A DNA stretch of 64,000 bases from Pelagihabitans sp947500445 (lineage in GTDB: Bacteria > Bacteroidota > Bacteroidia > Flavobacteriales > Flavobacteriaceae), in NCBI RefSeq assembly GCF_050589625.1, contig NZ_JBNGOP010000023.1:25024-89023 (forward strand). Reading direction: 5' to 3'. The notes below the pieces were generated by a model. That model saw only the letters and a list, made by a program, of their open reading frames with translations. It did not search any database and had not been told where the DNA came from. Each line of letters opens with the position of its first letter. Within the stretch, counting starts at the first letter, position 1. The position numbers were made by a program, and so were the translations under genes. Below, piece by piece: positions 1 through 9,303 of this stretch.

Positions 1-695
1 AACTGCTCTTTTGCCGACAACTTTACCTTCTCGGTTGCCCCACCCCGATGTACATTCGACCGAAACTCCCCCACTTCGCTCATTCGTTTCATACTTGCCA
101 CAATTTTATTGCCTACAACAAAAATTCGAATGTCTTCTCCATTGCTTTCTTCAATATATTTTTGAATGAGGATACTGGTATCCATCTTATAAAAAGTATC
201 AATTATCGATTTGGCCGATTTTTTAGTTTCCGCAAGAATTACGCCTATCCCTTGAGTCCCCTCTTGAAGTTTGATAATCACGGGGGCACCGCCCAATATT
301 TCTATTTGCTTTTTTATATTGTCAGGATTGATCGAAAACAGTGTTTCGGGTATAGGAATGCCCTTCCGGGCCATTATCTGTAACGTACGCACCTTGTTCC
401 TTGCACGTAAAATACTAAGAGAGCGCGCTGTACTGAAGATACCGTTCATTTCGAACTGCTTTACAATTGCAGCACCATGCCTTGATACTTTTGCGCCAAT
501 TCGAGGAATAATCGCATCGAACTCGTTAGTGATATCTTCCTCCCCCAAGTATATTTGTGGTTTTCCCGCACCCAGCTTTACAGAGCATTTGGTATGGTCA
601 ATTCTTTCGACGTAATGGCCAGATTTCTCTGCCTCCTCGGCGATTCGCTTCGTAGAATACACATTCATGCTTACCGAAAGTAATCCGATATCCAT
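1..695 (-). CDS. rimK: RimK-type ATP-grasp ligase, C-terminus outside window
   Basis: Predicted ATP-dependent ligase of the RimK family, which adds glutamate to ribosomal protein S6 or a similar acceptor in the cytoplasm. Reading from the ATG at 695 gives 231 uninterrupted residues; the family is about 300 residues, so the C-terminus lies beyond base 1. Residues 1-95 form the N-terminal domain (IIPRIGAKVSRHG at 62-74). The ATP-grasp fold follows, with the glycine-rich loop QEGTQGIGV at 144-152 and the family signature FRSNVHRGG at 211-219. The first in-frame ATG gives the normal RimK N-terminus. It is divergent from the sensor gene at 901 across a 205-base gap. The substrate is not certain, because RimK-like proteins act on several acceptors. 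Confidence 0.88.
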   Translation of the reverse strand, partial: MDIGLLSVSMNVYSTKRIAEEAEKSGHYVERIDHTKCSVKLGAGKPQIYLGEEDITNEFDAIIPRIGAKVSRHGAAIVKQFEMNGIFSTARSLSILRARNKVRTLQIMARKGIPIPETLFSINPDNIKKQIEILGGAPVIIKLQEGTQGIGVILAETKKSAKSIIDTFYKMDTSILIQKYIEESNGEDIRIFVVGNKIVASMKRMSEVGEFRSNVHRGGATEKVKLSAKEQ

Positions 696-900
696 TTTCA
701 AATTTGGTTAGGCCTTTAAACCCTATGAAGTTCGGTCAAAAATGTAATCCATACAAGGAAAGTGGCCAATCGTATAAAAATTGTTTCTTTATTCGGTGAA
801 TCCAGACTATCTTGTTTCATCGGAAAAGCAGTTTTACAATGATCGTTGGTCTTCGGCACCAAGGGTTCATAGATAGTTCCCCAAACAAAATAATACTGTA

Positions 901-3900
901 ATGAGGTTCCCCATATGGTTGGTACTTTTTATTTGCTGCCGTTTTCTTGGCTATGGACAACCAAAACCGCTTTCTTTCCAACCCATCAAAAATGGATTAT
1001 CAAATGAATGGGTTTCGTGTATTACCCAAGATCAAAATGGCTTTATTTGGGTGGGCACCCAAGATGGGCTTCATAGGTATGACGGGTACCAATTCGAAGT
1101 ACTTAGAAATTCTCCAGAAAACACAAATTCTATTGCCGCCAACTGGATCAGGGGCATTGCAGTTGACACCAATAAGAATTATTGGTTGGCCACGCTAGGA
1201 GGTGGGATTACCCGACTTTCCCCAAAAAACATGTCTTTTCATAATTTTTCTATAGAAAATCCTGAAAAAAATAAGGAAAAAATGGTCTCCCTTATCATGA
1301 GGGTCGATGAAAATTATATCGCAGCATCATCTGATGAAGGGTATACCATTTTCAATACAAAAACCAACGCCCATCAGAACTTGAATATCGGAACTTTTAG
1401 TGCCCCCATGGCTTTTCACGAAAAAAAGTTATGGTTGGTGGATACAAAAAATCAATTGCTTTCTTATGATTTGCAAACAAAAAAATCTAAACTACTACAT
1501 CATTTTGAAGAGAATATACGCATACTCGAATACATCCCCGAGGTAGGGCTTTTGGTGGTATTTCCGAACAAAATATTAGTATTGCGCGACAATAAATTTC
1601 TAAAGCAAATTGCGGCTCCCAAAGTTTTTCAGGGCTTGACCAAAACAAATAATGGAAACTACTATTTATTCGATAGTTCAACTGTTTATTTGCTGGAGCC
1701 TCCCTCTTTGCAATTAAAAAAAGTACCCCTCGAAATGGACCTCTCTGCCACCCATATATCAGCACTCTTTGAAGACCGGCAAGGTACGTTGTGGGTAGGA
1801 ACCAGTAAAGGGCTTTTTAAAGAAAAAAAGTATCAGGATGCATTTACGAACCAAATTCCCGGGGTACACGCAAGACGCATTTTGAAGCACAACAATACCT
1901 TGTATTTTGGAGGACAAAAAGGGTTGTTTAAAAAGCAAAAAGGTCAGTTCAGTCAGTTGCTTGAACAAAATCCAATACTAGGATTACATTCAGATACGGA
2001 GGCATTATATGTAAGCTCGGACGCACCTGAAATCTATAAAATTGTCGGTGACACCTTGAACAAGACCCTGACATTTCCGGGCAAAAGTGGTGTCTTGAGG
2101 GTTTCAGGGCTGGCCAAAGACCGTAAGGGCAGGTTGTGGGCGGGCACTTGGGAAGGGTTAACGGTATTTGATGAAAACGATGTTTATTTAAAGAGTATTC
2201 CGCTAGTGACGACGACGGAAATAAAAGAGTCAAAAATTATGGACATTCATATCGATTCGCTAGACCGTCTTTGGGTGATTACCGTGGGGTATGGTATCTA
2301 TAGAATAGATGACATCTCTTCAAAAGCGGTAGCCCAAGTATCATCTCAGGTAAAAAACTACACCTTTGAAAAAGGCGATCCTTTTTCAATTACCAGCAAT
2401 ATTATTATGACCATGGAAGAAGATCCGTTGGGCAACTTGTGGTTTGGTTCCGAAATTGGCCTAGTGCGTTATAAAGAAGAGGCCAATGCTTTTGAACGCC
2501 TGCAATACCAAGGATCGTTGTTTGACAAAAAAATTATGTCGCTCAAAGCCGATAACAACCAAAATGTTTGGATTAGCACGATCAGTGATGGTATTTATGT
2601 ACACAACACCCAAAATAGTACTATGCAGCATTTTACCGAAAGTGACGGTTTAATGTCCGATGCTTTCTTGTATGGCTCTGGTTTTTTTGATGCTACCAAC
2701 GATACCCTCTATTTTGGTACGGATGAAGGCATTCAACAAATAAGTCTTCAAAACTATAGCCCCGAAATACCGATCTACGCTCCTCAAGTAACCGCATTTA
2801 ATGTGCAAGATGATCAGGGCAGGCAGCTGTTCCAAACAGCCCAAGTACCCTTTTTGCAAAAGGTGCTGTTAGCCCCTGACCAAAACGATTTTTCGGTTCG
2901 ATTTTCGGCGATGGATTTCATCAATCCTAATAAAATAAGGTATAGTTACAAACTGGATGAAGACCCTTGGAAAGTAACAGATTTGCAAACCGCCTATTTC
3001 ACTAATGTTCCGCATGGCAACCACACTCTTACGATAAAACCGTTTTATGAAGGTTTATCGGAGAACAAGATAGTCTCCCATTTAGATATTTATATTGCCC
3101 CTTCATGGTATTTGACCTCCTTGGCCAAAACCATATATGTACTTCTATTCCTTGGTGTTTGCTTTGGGTTTTATCGCTATTTAAGATGGCGGTGGAACAT
3201 GGAGCTCAATCTTAAATTAAAGGAGGAAGAAACAGAGCGTTTGCAAAACCTGAATGTGTTTAAATCAAAATTATACACCAACATTGCCCACGAATTCAAA
3301 ACACCCCTCACCTTAATTTCGGGACCAATAGAAAAAGAGTTATCCAATATAACCAGTTTTGATAAGGATTATTCGAGTCTATCGATGATTAAAAGAAATA
3401 CCCAACGTTTGATAGGCTTGGTAGACCAACTATTGCAGCTTTCAAAACTAGAAGAGGGAAAATTAGTGGTGCAGTTGCAAGAGGCAGAGCTTGGCCTTTT
3501 CATTCATAGCATTGCCAATTCTTTTGAGTATCAAGCCGACGAAAAGGGCCTATCATACAAAACAGCTATAGAACCGACGGGAGTACGACGGTATGATGAA
3601 GATATTGTGGAGAAAATAGTAACAAACCTTCTTTCCAATGCGTTTAAATATACAGGCCAAAAAGGATCTTGCAATATTCAGCTATCGGCGACAACAAGTA
3701 GCATTGCCCTCTTGGTTAAAAATACGGTACAGGGGCATTTTGAAATACAGCCGGAAAAATTATTCGACCGGTTTTACCAAGAAGACTCAGAGGCTGAAGG
3801 TATGGGTGTGGGACTCTCTTTGGTAAAAGAGTTGGTTACCTTATCCAAAGGAACTATCAATGCATATATGGAAAATGAAAACACTATTGTTTTTAAGGTA

Positions 3901-4764
3901 GAACTTCCAGCCGAATTGGTAGAGCAACCTTCGAGTGCGACCCAAAGGAACATTCACAAAAATCAGAAACCAAATGCCTATGAAAATGGCCCAAATGATG
4001 AAGAGCGACCTTTATTGCTGGTGGTAGAGGACCATCAGGAAATACGATCTTTTATTCGGCAATCGCTACAAGATACCTATGAAATTCTTGAAGCTCAAAA
4101 TGGGAAAGTTGGTTCTGAAGTTGCTTTCGAAAAGGTTCCGGACATTATTGTTTCCGATGTTCGAATGCCCATCTTAGATGGTATTGCCATGTGTAACCTC
4201 TTAAAGGTTGATGAAAGAACATCTCATATTCCCATAATTCTACTTACGGGAGACGATACTTCAAAAATGGAATTAAAAGGGCTTACCTCAGGAGCGGATG
4301 ATTTTGTAGGAAAACCTTTTAAAATTCGACTTTTGGAAAAAAGAATACAAAATCTAATCAGCACACGCAAAGCTTTACAACTAAGATACGGCCAAGAATT
4401 GATCTTAAAACCAAAAAACATTATTGTAAATGCGGCCGACGAAGTTTTCTTGAATAAAATACAGCAGATTTTAGACACTCATCTCTCAGAACCTACCTTT
4501 AATGCTGCTGAATTTAGTAAGAAAGCCCAAATGAGCCGTATGCAATTACATAGAAAACTCCTTGCTTTTACAGGCCTTTCCACCTCGGCCTTTTTGCGTT
4601 CTCAACGGTTAAAACAAGCACAACAACTGTTACAGGATTCAGATTCCACCATCAATGAGGTAGCCTATGCCGTTGGCTTCGGAACACCTTCCTACTTCAT
4701 GAAAAGTTTTAAGGAATCCTTCGGCCAAACTCCTTCTGAATATGTTGCTTCACTCGATAAATAA
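901..4764 (+). CDS. Hybrid two-component system protein (sensor kinase, receiver and AraC regulator in one chain)
   Basis: One-piece hybrid two-component system of 1287 residues, a type that in Bacteroidota usually senses oligosaccharides in the periplasm and controls a nearby utilisation locus. Order: signal peptide (1-20); two-component propeller repeats to about 670 (several copies of the GxxWxGTxxGL type, such as GFIWVGTQDGLHRYDGY); Y_Y_Y domain about 670-745; one membrane segment near 750-770; histidine kinase with the phospho-acceptor His797 in AHEFKTPL, N box near 908 (NLLSNAFKYT) and glycine box GVGLSLVKEL near 968; receiver domain with phospho-acceptor Asp1086 (SDVRMP); C-terminal AraC HTH, about 1180-1287. 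No key residue is missing. No SusC/SusD pair or glycoside hydrolase cluster is visible in the window, so the target could be the adjacent lipoprotein run or lie to the left. Confidence 0.95.
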   Translation: MRFPIWLVLFICCRFLGYGQPKPLSFQPIKNGLSNEWVSCITQDQNGFIWVGTQDGLHRYDGYQFEVLRNSPENTNSIAANWIRGIAVDTNKNYWLATLGGGITRLSPKNMSFHNFSIENPEKNKEKMVSLIMRVDENYIAASSDEGYTIFNTKTNAHQNLNIGTFSAPMAFHEKKLWLVDTKNQLLSYDLQTKKSKLLHHFEENIRILEYIPEVGLLVVFPNKILVLRDNKFLKQIAAPKVFQGLTKTNNGNYYLFDSSTVYLLEPPSLQLKKVPLEMDLSATHISALFEDRQGTLWVGTSKGLFKEKKYQDAFTNQIPGVHARRILKHNNTLYFGGQKGLFKKQKGQFSQLLEQNPILGLHSDTEALYVSSDAPEIYKIVGDTLNKTLTFPGKSGVLRVSGLAKDRKGRLWAGTWEGLTVFDENDVYLKSIPLVTTTEIKESKIMDIHIDSLDRLWVITVGYGIYRIDDISSKAVAQVSSQVKNYTFEKGDPFSITSNIIMTMEEDPLGNLWFGSEIGLVRYKEEANAFERLQYQGSLFDKKIMSLKADNNQNVWISTISDGIYVHNTQNSTMQHFTESDGLMSDAFLYGSGFFDATNDTLYFGTDEGIQQISLQNYSPEIPIYAPQVTAFNVQDDQGRQLFQTAQVPFLQKVLLAPDQNDFSVRFSAMDFINPNKIRYSYKLDEDPWKVTDLQTAYFTNVPHGNHTLTIKPFYEGLSENKIVSHLDIYIAPSWYLTSLAKTIYVLLFLGVCFGFYRYLRWRWNMELNLKLKEEETERLQNLNVFKSKLYTNIAHEFKTPLTLISGPIEKELSNITSFDKDYSSLSMIKRNTQRLIGLVDQLLQLSKLEEGKLVVQLQEAELGLFIHSIANSFEYQADEKGLSYKTAIEPTGVRRYDEDIVEKIVTNLLSNAFKYTGQKGSCNIQLSATTSSIALLVKNTVQGHFEIQPEKLFDRFYQEDSEAEGMGVGLSLVKELVTLSKGTINAYMENENTIVFKVELPAELVEQPSSATQRNIHKNQKPNAYENGPNDEERPLLLVVEDHQEIRSFIRQSLQDTYEILEAQNGKVGSEVAFEKVPDIIVSDVRMPILDGIAMCNLLKVDERTSHIPIILLTGDDTSKMELKGLTSGADDFVGKPFKIRLLEKRIQNLISTRKALQLRYGQELILKPKNIIVNAADEVFLNKIQQILDTHLSEPTFNAAEFSKKAQMSRMQLHRKLLAFTGLSTSAFLRSQRLKQAQQLLQDSDSTINEVAYAVGFGTPSYFMKSFKESFGQTPSEYVASLDK

Positions 4765-4867
4765 TAAGGTTTGCAAGTCAAAGTTACATTTGAACAGTAC
4801 TTTGTTACATACCTACAGTAGGGCAAAATACCTACCCCGTAATTTTGAGTTTAAAAAATTCAAGGTT

Positions 4868-5752
4868 ATGAACACGCACCATCATTCGAACGATGCTCTT
4901 GATGAAATTAGGGCCATTAGCTTTTTTTCAACATCGCTTTATCAAAAGGAATCTGTGGAGGAAGTACTTTGGGATATTACCAAAAACGTCATTCATCAAT
5001 TGGGTTTTATAGATTGTGTCATCTATACCTTTAACAAAGAAAAAAAGTGTTTACAACAACGGTCGGCCTATGGACAAAAAAACCCGCATGGCGATATCAT
5101 TTACAACCAAATTGAAATTTCGTTGGATGAAGGAATCGTAGGAAGTGTAGCAAGAAACAAAAAAGCCGAGCTCATTCCGCATACCTTGGAGGACCCTAGG
5201 TATATTGTGGATGATGAAAAACGGCTATCGGAAATATGTGTCCCCATCCTCGTCGATGATTCGCTCTACGGAGTGATCGACTCCGAACATCCTGAGAAAC
5301 ATTTTTTTAACGAAAAGCACTTACACCTCCTGACCATTATTGCTGCACTCTGTTCTCAAAAAATAAAAGAGCTAACAACACAAACGCGAAAACCGTTGAC
5401 CACGGCGAACAAATACTTCAAGAAGTTGGAGCTTTTAATGCGCACTAACAAAATTTACCGTAATCCCAACCTCAGCCTAGCCTCTACTGCCGAGCTCTTA
5501 GGCATATCGGGGTGCTACTTATCGAGTATAATCAATTCAATCAACCAGATAAGTTTTATCGACTATATCAACCAATACCGTATTTCAGATGTGAAGAAAA
5601 ACCTGCATTCACAGCATTACGCGCATTACACCATTGTATCTGTAGGCTTGGAAGCGGGCTTCAACTCCAAATCTGCCTTTTATACTGCATTCAAAAAGTG
5701 GACCGGTATCACTCCATCTCAATACCAACAGTCGCAATTGGTATTGTCCTGA
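4868..5752 (+). CDS. GAF-domain AraC-family transcriptional regulator
   Basis: Predicted cytoplasmic transcription factor of 294 residues. The N-terminal half is a GAF domain of the type seen in free-methionine-sulfoxide-reductase-like proteins (DEGIVGSVARNKKAELIPHT, then SEICVPILVDDSLYGVID). The C-terminal 100 residues are an AraC-type double HTH (LSLASTAELLGISGCYLSSI, then VGLEAGFNSKSAFYTAFKKW and TGITPSQYQ). The frame is open upstream to 4742, inside the end of the preceding gene, but the ATG at 4868 starts directly before the GAF domain and is preferred. It lies 103 bases after the hybrid sensor and may be co-transcribed. The ligand is unknown. Confidence 0.85.
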   Translation: MNTHHHSNDALDEIRAISFFSTSLYQKESVEEVLWDITKNVIHQLGFIDCVIYTFNKEKKCLQQRSAYGQKNPHGDIIYNQIEISLDEGIVGSVARNKKAELIPHTLEDPRYIVDDEKRLSEICVPILVDDSLYGVIDSEHPEKHFFNEKHLHLLTIIAALCSQKIKELTTQTRKPLTTANKYFKKLELLMRTNKIYRNPNLSLASTAELLGISGCYLSSIINSINQISFIDYINQYRISDVKKNLHSQHYAHYTIVSVGLEAGFNSKSAFYTAFKKWTGITPSQYQQSQLVLS

Positions 5753-5851
5753 TTCTTTAAAAGCAAAACAATTGGGATTACTTCCTTTTGACCCAAAGTA
5801 CCTTTGGATGTACTTCACTGAACATCTTACAAATATTTAAAAAGTTAGTAG

Positions 5852-6454
5852 ATGATAATTTATGGTAGTAAAGCGGTTCATTTAAAATCCAAACAGTCAA
5901 AAACAACAACCTGTCCCAACTGCAGAACGATAGGTTCTGTGGTTTTAAGTGTATATAGAAGACACGCCCACATTTTTTGGATTCCGTTATTCCCCATAGG
6001 TAAAAAAGGAGTTTCTCAGTGCCAACATTGTAAAAATCTTCTTAAAATCAACGAGATGCCAGAACCCATCAAAAGAGAATACAACGCTTTAAAAAAAGAA
6101 ACCAAGGGACCTATCTGGCAATTCACAGGGCCTGGTATACTTACAGCCTTGGTCGCTTGGGGTGTTTATGCAGAAGGGGAACGCAAAAAACGCGATATGG
6201 AATATATTTCGGCTCCTATGAAAGGGGATATTTACGAGTATAAGGTTGCATCAGGGAGCTATTCTACGTTAAAAGTAACGCGCCTTTCACATGACAGCGT
6301 ATTTGTATCGCCGAATGACTACGAAATAAGTAAAAAGAGCGGTTTACATACGATTGATAAATCTGAAAATTATTCAGACTCGATTTATGGAATCTCAAAA
6401 AATGAGCTCCGAGAAATGTATGGTTCAGGAGTAATTTTTAATATCGGTAGATAA
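5852..6454 (+). CDS. Zinc-ribbon membrane protein of unknown function
   Basis: Protein of 200 residues that I cannot assign to a pathway. Residues 18-66 form a zinc ribbon (CPNC, then CQHC about 35 residues later) with the hydrophobic stretch HIFWIPLFPIGKK between the cysteine pairs, a pattern of small zinc-ribbon membrane proteins. A second hydrophobic segment (about 92-108, TGPGILTALVAWGVYAEG) is probably a membrane anchor, followed by a 90-residue polar domain with no motif I recognise. It stands alone between the GAF-AraC regulator and a gene-poor stretch. Function unknown. Confidence 0.75.
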   Translation: MIIYGSKAVHLKSKQSKTTTCPNCRTIGSVVLSVYRRHAHIFWIPLFPIGKKGVSQCQHCKNLLKINEMPEPIKREYNALKKETKGPIWQFTGPGILTALVAWGVYAEGERKKRDMEYISAPMKGDIYEYKVASGSYSTLKVTRLSHDSVFVSPNDYEISKKSGLHTIDKSENYSDSIYGISKNELREMYGSGVIFNIGR

Positions 6455-6814
6455 CATCTTTTTATCACAATGACCGCAATTGGATAAGGCTAGGCAATTT
6501 ATGATCATTGGGACTCGTTTTGGAAAGTTTCCCAAATCAAAAAGTGCTAATCGTTTACCCGTGTGCCGGCCAAGGCCGAATTCACTTGACTTACCCTAAA
6601 CGATATTCAAGAAGAAAGCACCATAAGTGTGGTCCGGGTAAAATTTATGCACTATCCAATTCATATGTCATTCATGCGCTTCAAGTAGTTCCCCCATCAA
6701 GCAACGAAAAGGATGGTCACAAGGTTGTCCTAATTCTTTAAGATCAAAACATTCGGGACATCGTCTTAACGGGGTGCATATAAGTTTGTAGTGATAATCT
6801 TAAAAAGAAAAAAT
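6455..6814 (+). other. Gene-poor stretch with a diverged copy of the 3' end of the GAF-AraC gene
   Basis: No convincing intact gene. The segment near 6721-6760 (TTGTCCTAATTCTTTAA and the following bases) closely resembles the end and 3' flank of the GAF-AraC gene at 5740-5777 (TTGTCCTGATTCTTTAA), including the downstream CAAAACA..GGGA. A 77-codon frame at 6508-6741 ends at this spot, but its product has no recognisable domain and is probably a remnant or chance. The stretch also contains the leader of the collagen-like gene that starts at 6815. Confidence 0.35.
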
Positions 6815-7377
6815 ATGAATACTATAAAGAGAATTGGACAGGCGCTGTTCATGACCCTGTTATTGGTTGCATGTTCCCCTGAAGACGGTTCGGATGGTGC
6901 CATTGGGCCTCAAGGAGAACAAGGACCTGCCGGGCAGGGAGAGCAAAGGGAAATAGGCGCCGCCAATGTGATTTACTCCGATTGGATTCCAAGTGATTTC
7001 GCAGAAGGTGGTGGACTACTTCAAAAATTGTTTGTTCGTACCAGTACTGACGAAAGCAATAGTTTAAACATCAATTTAGATACCAGTACCGTAATGGTAT
7101 ATGCAAGAGGAGATGTGCCGCTTGTACTAGGTGACGAAACATTCCCACTCCCTTATATTACAGGAGCTGGGGACAGATATACCTTCACAATCAACGACGG
7201 GCAAATTGGGGCTGTGGTGTAACATCCAATGTTGCTAACAACGATTTTGACGTATTTGATGACTATAGGTACATAATCATTCCCGGGGCACAGTCAACTG
7301 GGGGCAAATCTTCGTCTATACACTACAACAAAATGATTTATCAAGAGATTATCGAGCACTTTACTATTCCAGAATAA
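6815..7377 (+). pseudogene. Collagen-like lipoprotein, frameshifted near the 3' end
   Basis: Lipoprotein with a lipobox (LLLVACSPEDG) followed by a short Gly-X-Y region (GSDGAIGPQGEQGPAGQGEQ) and a beta-rich C-terminal domain. The first frame runs from the ATG at 6815 to a stop at 7220-7222 (135 residues). The missing C-terminus is found in another frame up to the stop at 7375-7377, where YRYIIIPGAQSTGGKSS and MIYQEIIEHFTIPE match EYRYILIPGGQTTSGKA and MTYQELTEHFGIEE of the intact neighbour at 7449. One lost or gained base near 7212-7222 explains this. It could be a real mutation or a sequencing error. Restored, it would be about 187 residues, close to the 200 of its paralogue. Confidence 0.8.
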
Positions 7378-7448
7378 ATAGCATACAAACGCCTGAGAAA
7401 TGGCAGCGTAGTATTCCCCCAAATACTAATAATTTAAAACAAAAAACG

Positions 7449-8051
7449 ATGAAAAAAACGATGAAATTGACAAGGACATTTTTTAGTGCACTTTTTGTGG
7501 CAAGCTTACTATTTGCCTGCTCTCCAGAAGATGGTGAGGATGGTGCCATGGGGGTCCAAGGAGAACAGGGGCCGCAGGGAGCTGCCGGGGCCGACGGTGC
7601 CCAAGGGGAACAAGGGGAAGTAGGTTCGGCCAATGTAATCTACTCTGGCTGGATTCCATCAGAATTCGACAACAACATTATTGCCACCAGTGATTCCTTT
7701 TTAATAGATGCACCAGAAATGACCAATGACTTCATTGAGCAGGGCATTATTTTGGTATATGGGCGTTCTACGCCCAACCCTATTACCATTGATACCGACG
7801 TGTTTTCCCTTCCAATCGTATTTGGGGTGGCACGTCAACAATCCTACTACTTCAGAGTAGAACAAGCTGGGGAGCTGTATATCGCAATGGCCTCTACTGT
7901 TGAAGGACAAAGCGCAGGAGTCCCATTTTTTAGTGAATACCGGTATATTTTAATTCCTGGAGGGCAAACTACAAGTGGTAAGGCTACCCCCTTGGATTAC
8001 ACCAAAATGACCTACCAAGAGCTTACCGAACACTTCGGAATCGAAGAATAA
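7449..8051 (+). CDS. Collagen-like surface lipoprotein
   Basis: Lipoprotein of 200 residues. The signal peptide ends in a lipobox (LLFACSPEDG), followed by about ten Gly-X-Y triplets (residues 28-58, for example GVQGEQGPQGAAGADGAQ). The C-terminal domain of about 140 residues is shared with the frameshifted paralogue at 6815. Collagen-like tracts in bacterial exported proteins form triple helices and often act as stalks that display the C-terminal domain, so a trimeric surface protein is likely. The acidic residues just after the lipid-modified Cys (SPEDGED) resemble the surface-export signal described for Bacteroidota lipoproteins. A hairpin follows at 8066-8105. The role is unknown. Confidence 0.85.
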   Translation: MKKTMKLTRTFFSALFVASLLFACSPEDGEDGAMGVQGEQGPQGAAGADGAQGEQGEVGSANVIYSGWIPSEFDNNIIATSDSFLIDAPEMTNDFIEQGIILVYGRSTPNPITIDTDVFSLPIVFGVARQQSYYFRVEQAGELYIAMASTVEGQSAGVPFFSEYRYILIPGGQTTSGKATPLDYTKMTYQELTEHFGIEE

Positions 8052-8065
8052 GAAAATGGTTAGTG

Positions 8066-8105
8066 TTTCCCCCAACAATACGGTAACATGCCGGGTTGGG
8101 GGAAA
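8066..8105 (+). terminator. Hairpin after the collagen-like gene
   Basis: TTTCCCCCAAC at 8066-8076 pairs perfectly with GTTGGGGGAAA at 8095-8105, 15 bases after the stop of the collagen-like gene. Only a loose T-rich stretch follows, so it is a likely but not textbook terminator. Confidence 0.6.
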
Positions 8106-8164
8106 TTATGTTCTTATACCCTTTCCCAAATTTTCCACTCTTATAAAACTAAAATTCTTTACAA

Positions 8165-8619
8165 ATGAAAACAACAAATAAACTTGTTTGCCAAAGTGCT
8201 CTTTTGCTCCTATTCGCATGTGGAAAAGAGGAAGTAACTGATAATACCTCTTTAGGATCCAATAACCTAGGAGGTCTCACAACCAAACCCTGATCGGTAG
8301 CTGCGGCATTAATTGAAAAAGAAGTGGTCTTTGAAGGCCGCACCTTTCATACCTCTTTGGTCTATAACAAAAAAAGTGGGGCATGGCGGGTTATACCGGA
8401 AATACAAAGTTCTTAAATGACATATGGCGTAGTAGTGATGGCGTTACCTCGGACAAGGTAAGTTTTGATTCCAACTTCAAAACTCGAGTCGAACATACGT
8501 CTGTCGTATTTGACGATCGCTTTTGGGCTATTACTGGGTATCCGTTAATCTCGTAGCCCACAAAAACGGGTGTTTATACCGAAGGCCGCTACTCAGATGT
8601 TTGGTCTTGTGGAAAGTAA
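8165..8619 (+). pseudogene. Decayed kelch-type lipoprotein
   Basis: Remnant of a lipoprotein related to the kelch-type genes at 10024 and 11361. The ATG at 8165 gives a signal peptide with lipobox (LLLLFACGKEE) and stops after about 42 codons. Further on, pieces in more than one frame match the kelch-like family: FEGRTFHTSLVYN, then in another frame TGNTKFLNDIWRSSDG and RVEHTSVVFDDRFWAITGYP, and finally YSDVWSCGK before a stop at 8617-8619. Two to three kelch-like units can be recovered where the intact genes have six, so both point mutations and loss of sequence seem to have occurred. It is unlikely to make a functional protein. Confidence 0.72.
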
Positions 8620-8665
8620 ACCCGTTGCAACGACCTGGAACGTGACTAACAAAAAATGAAAAAAA

Positions 8666-9295
8666 ATGAAATTACGGATAAGACTATTTGCTCTATTACT
8701 GACCCTGTTCTCTTGTAATCTAAGAGCACAAGAACAACCCAATACCATAAAGGTAAGTGCCCGTGCGATTCATTTAGATGCTACACCGCTATTTAAGGCC
8801 ACCGTATCGCTCAGTGGCACCTACTCGAGCCTCCCCCCCGAAATGGTAACGCTTGAAAAGTTAAAAAAGCAATACAAAGATGCTCTTGAAGCCAAAAATA
8901 TTGCATGGAACGATTTAAAGGAAAATCCAAACGTTTTTGGGTATGAAACCCTTCGATATGAAAAAGAAGGTACGCTCTATGAATTCCGAACCGAATCGGT
9001 AGACAAAATGAAAAAATTTCTTCAGGTAAAATCATTGGGAGTACAGGTTTTAAACTACGATGCAATTGTTACCGTTGATGACGACGAAATTACCCAACTC
9101 AGTAAAAAAGCCTTGAGCAATGCTACAGAAAGAGCAACTGCCATTGCCCAGGCTATGGGCAAACAACTGGGCGAAGTAAAAGAGGTCGAAGATTTGAACA
9201 ACCGTTGGGGCGAAGAAATCGTGAGTACTATCTACTATGACCGCGATCCGGGAGAATATATCTATATAATCAATGTAATTTTTACGGTAAAATAA
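8666..9295 (+). CDS. SIMPL-domain (DUF541) exported protein
   Basis: Exported protein of 209 residues with a signal peptide (1-21, ending LRAQEQ). The rest fits the SIMPL/DUF541 domain: the opening TIKVSARAIHLDATPLFKATV, and the helical block ITQLSKKALSNATERATAIAQAMGKQLG near the end, followed by a strand-rich tail. SIMPL proteins are periplasmic or surface-associated and poorly understood. The gene lies in the middle of the lipoprotein run, 8 bases before the next gene, so co-transcription is likely. The start at 8666 follows an A-rich leader, usual for Bacteroidota. Confidence 0.78.
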   Translation: MKLRIRLFALLLTLFSCNLRAQEQPNTIKVSARAIHLDATPLFKATVSLSGTYSSLPPEMVTLEKLKKQYKDALEAKNIAWNDLKENPNVFGYETLRYEKEGTLYEFRTESVDKMKKFLQVKSLGVQVLNYDAIVTVDDDEITQLSKKALSNATERATAIAQAMGKQLGEVKEVEDLNNRWGEEIVSTIYYDRDPGEYIYIINVIFTVK

Positions 9296-9303
9296 TACTA
9301 GTT

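Noticed and set aside
6508..6741. Possible 77-residue gene, with a faint likeness to a regulator C-terminus
   Set aside because: No recognisable domain; the only similarity is to the 3' flank of the GAF-AraC gene.
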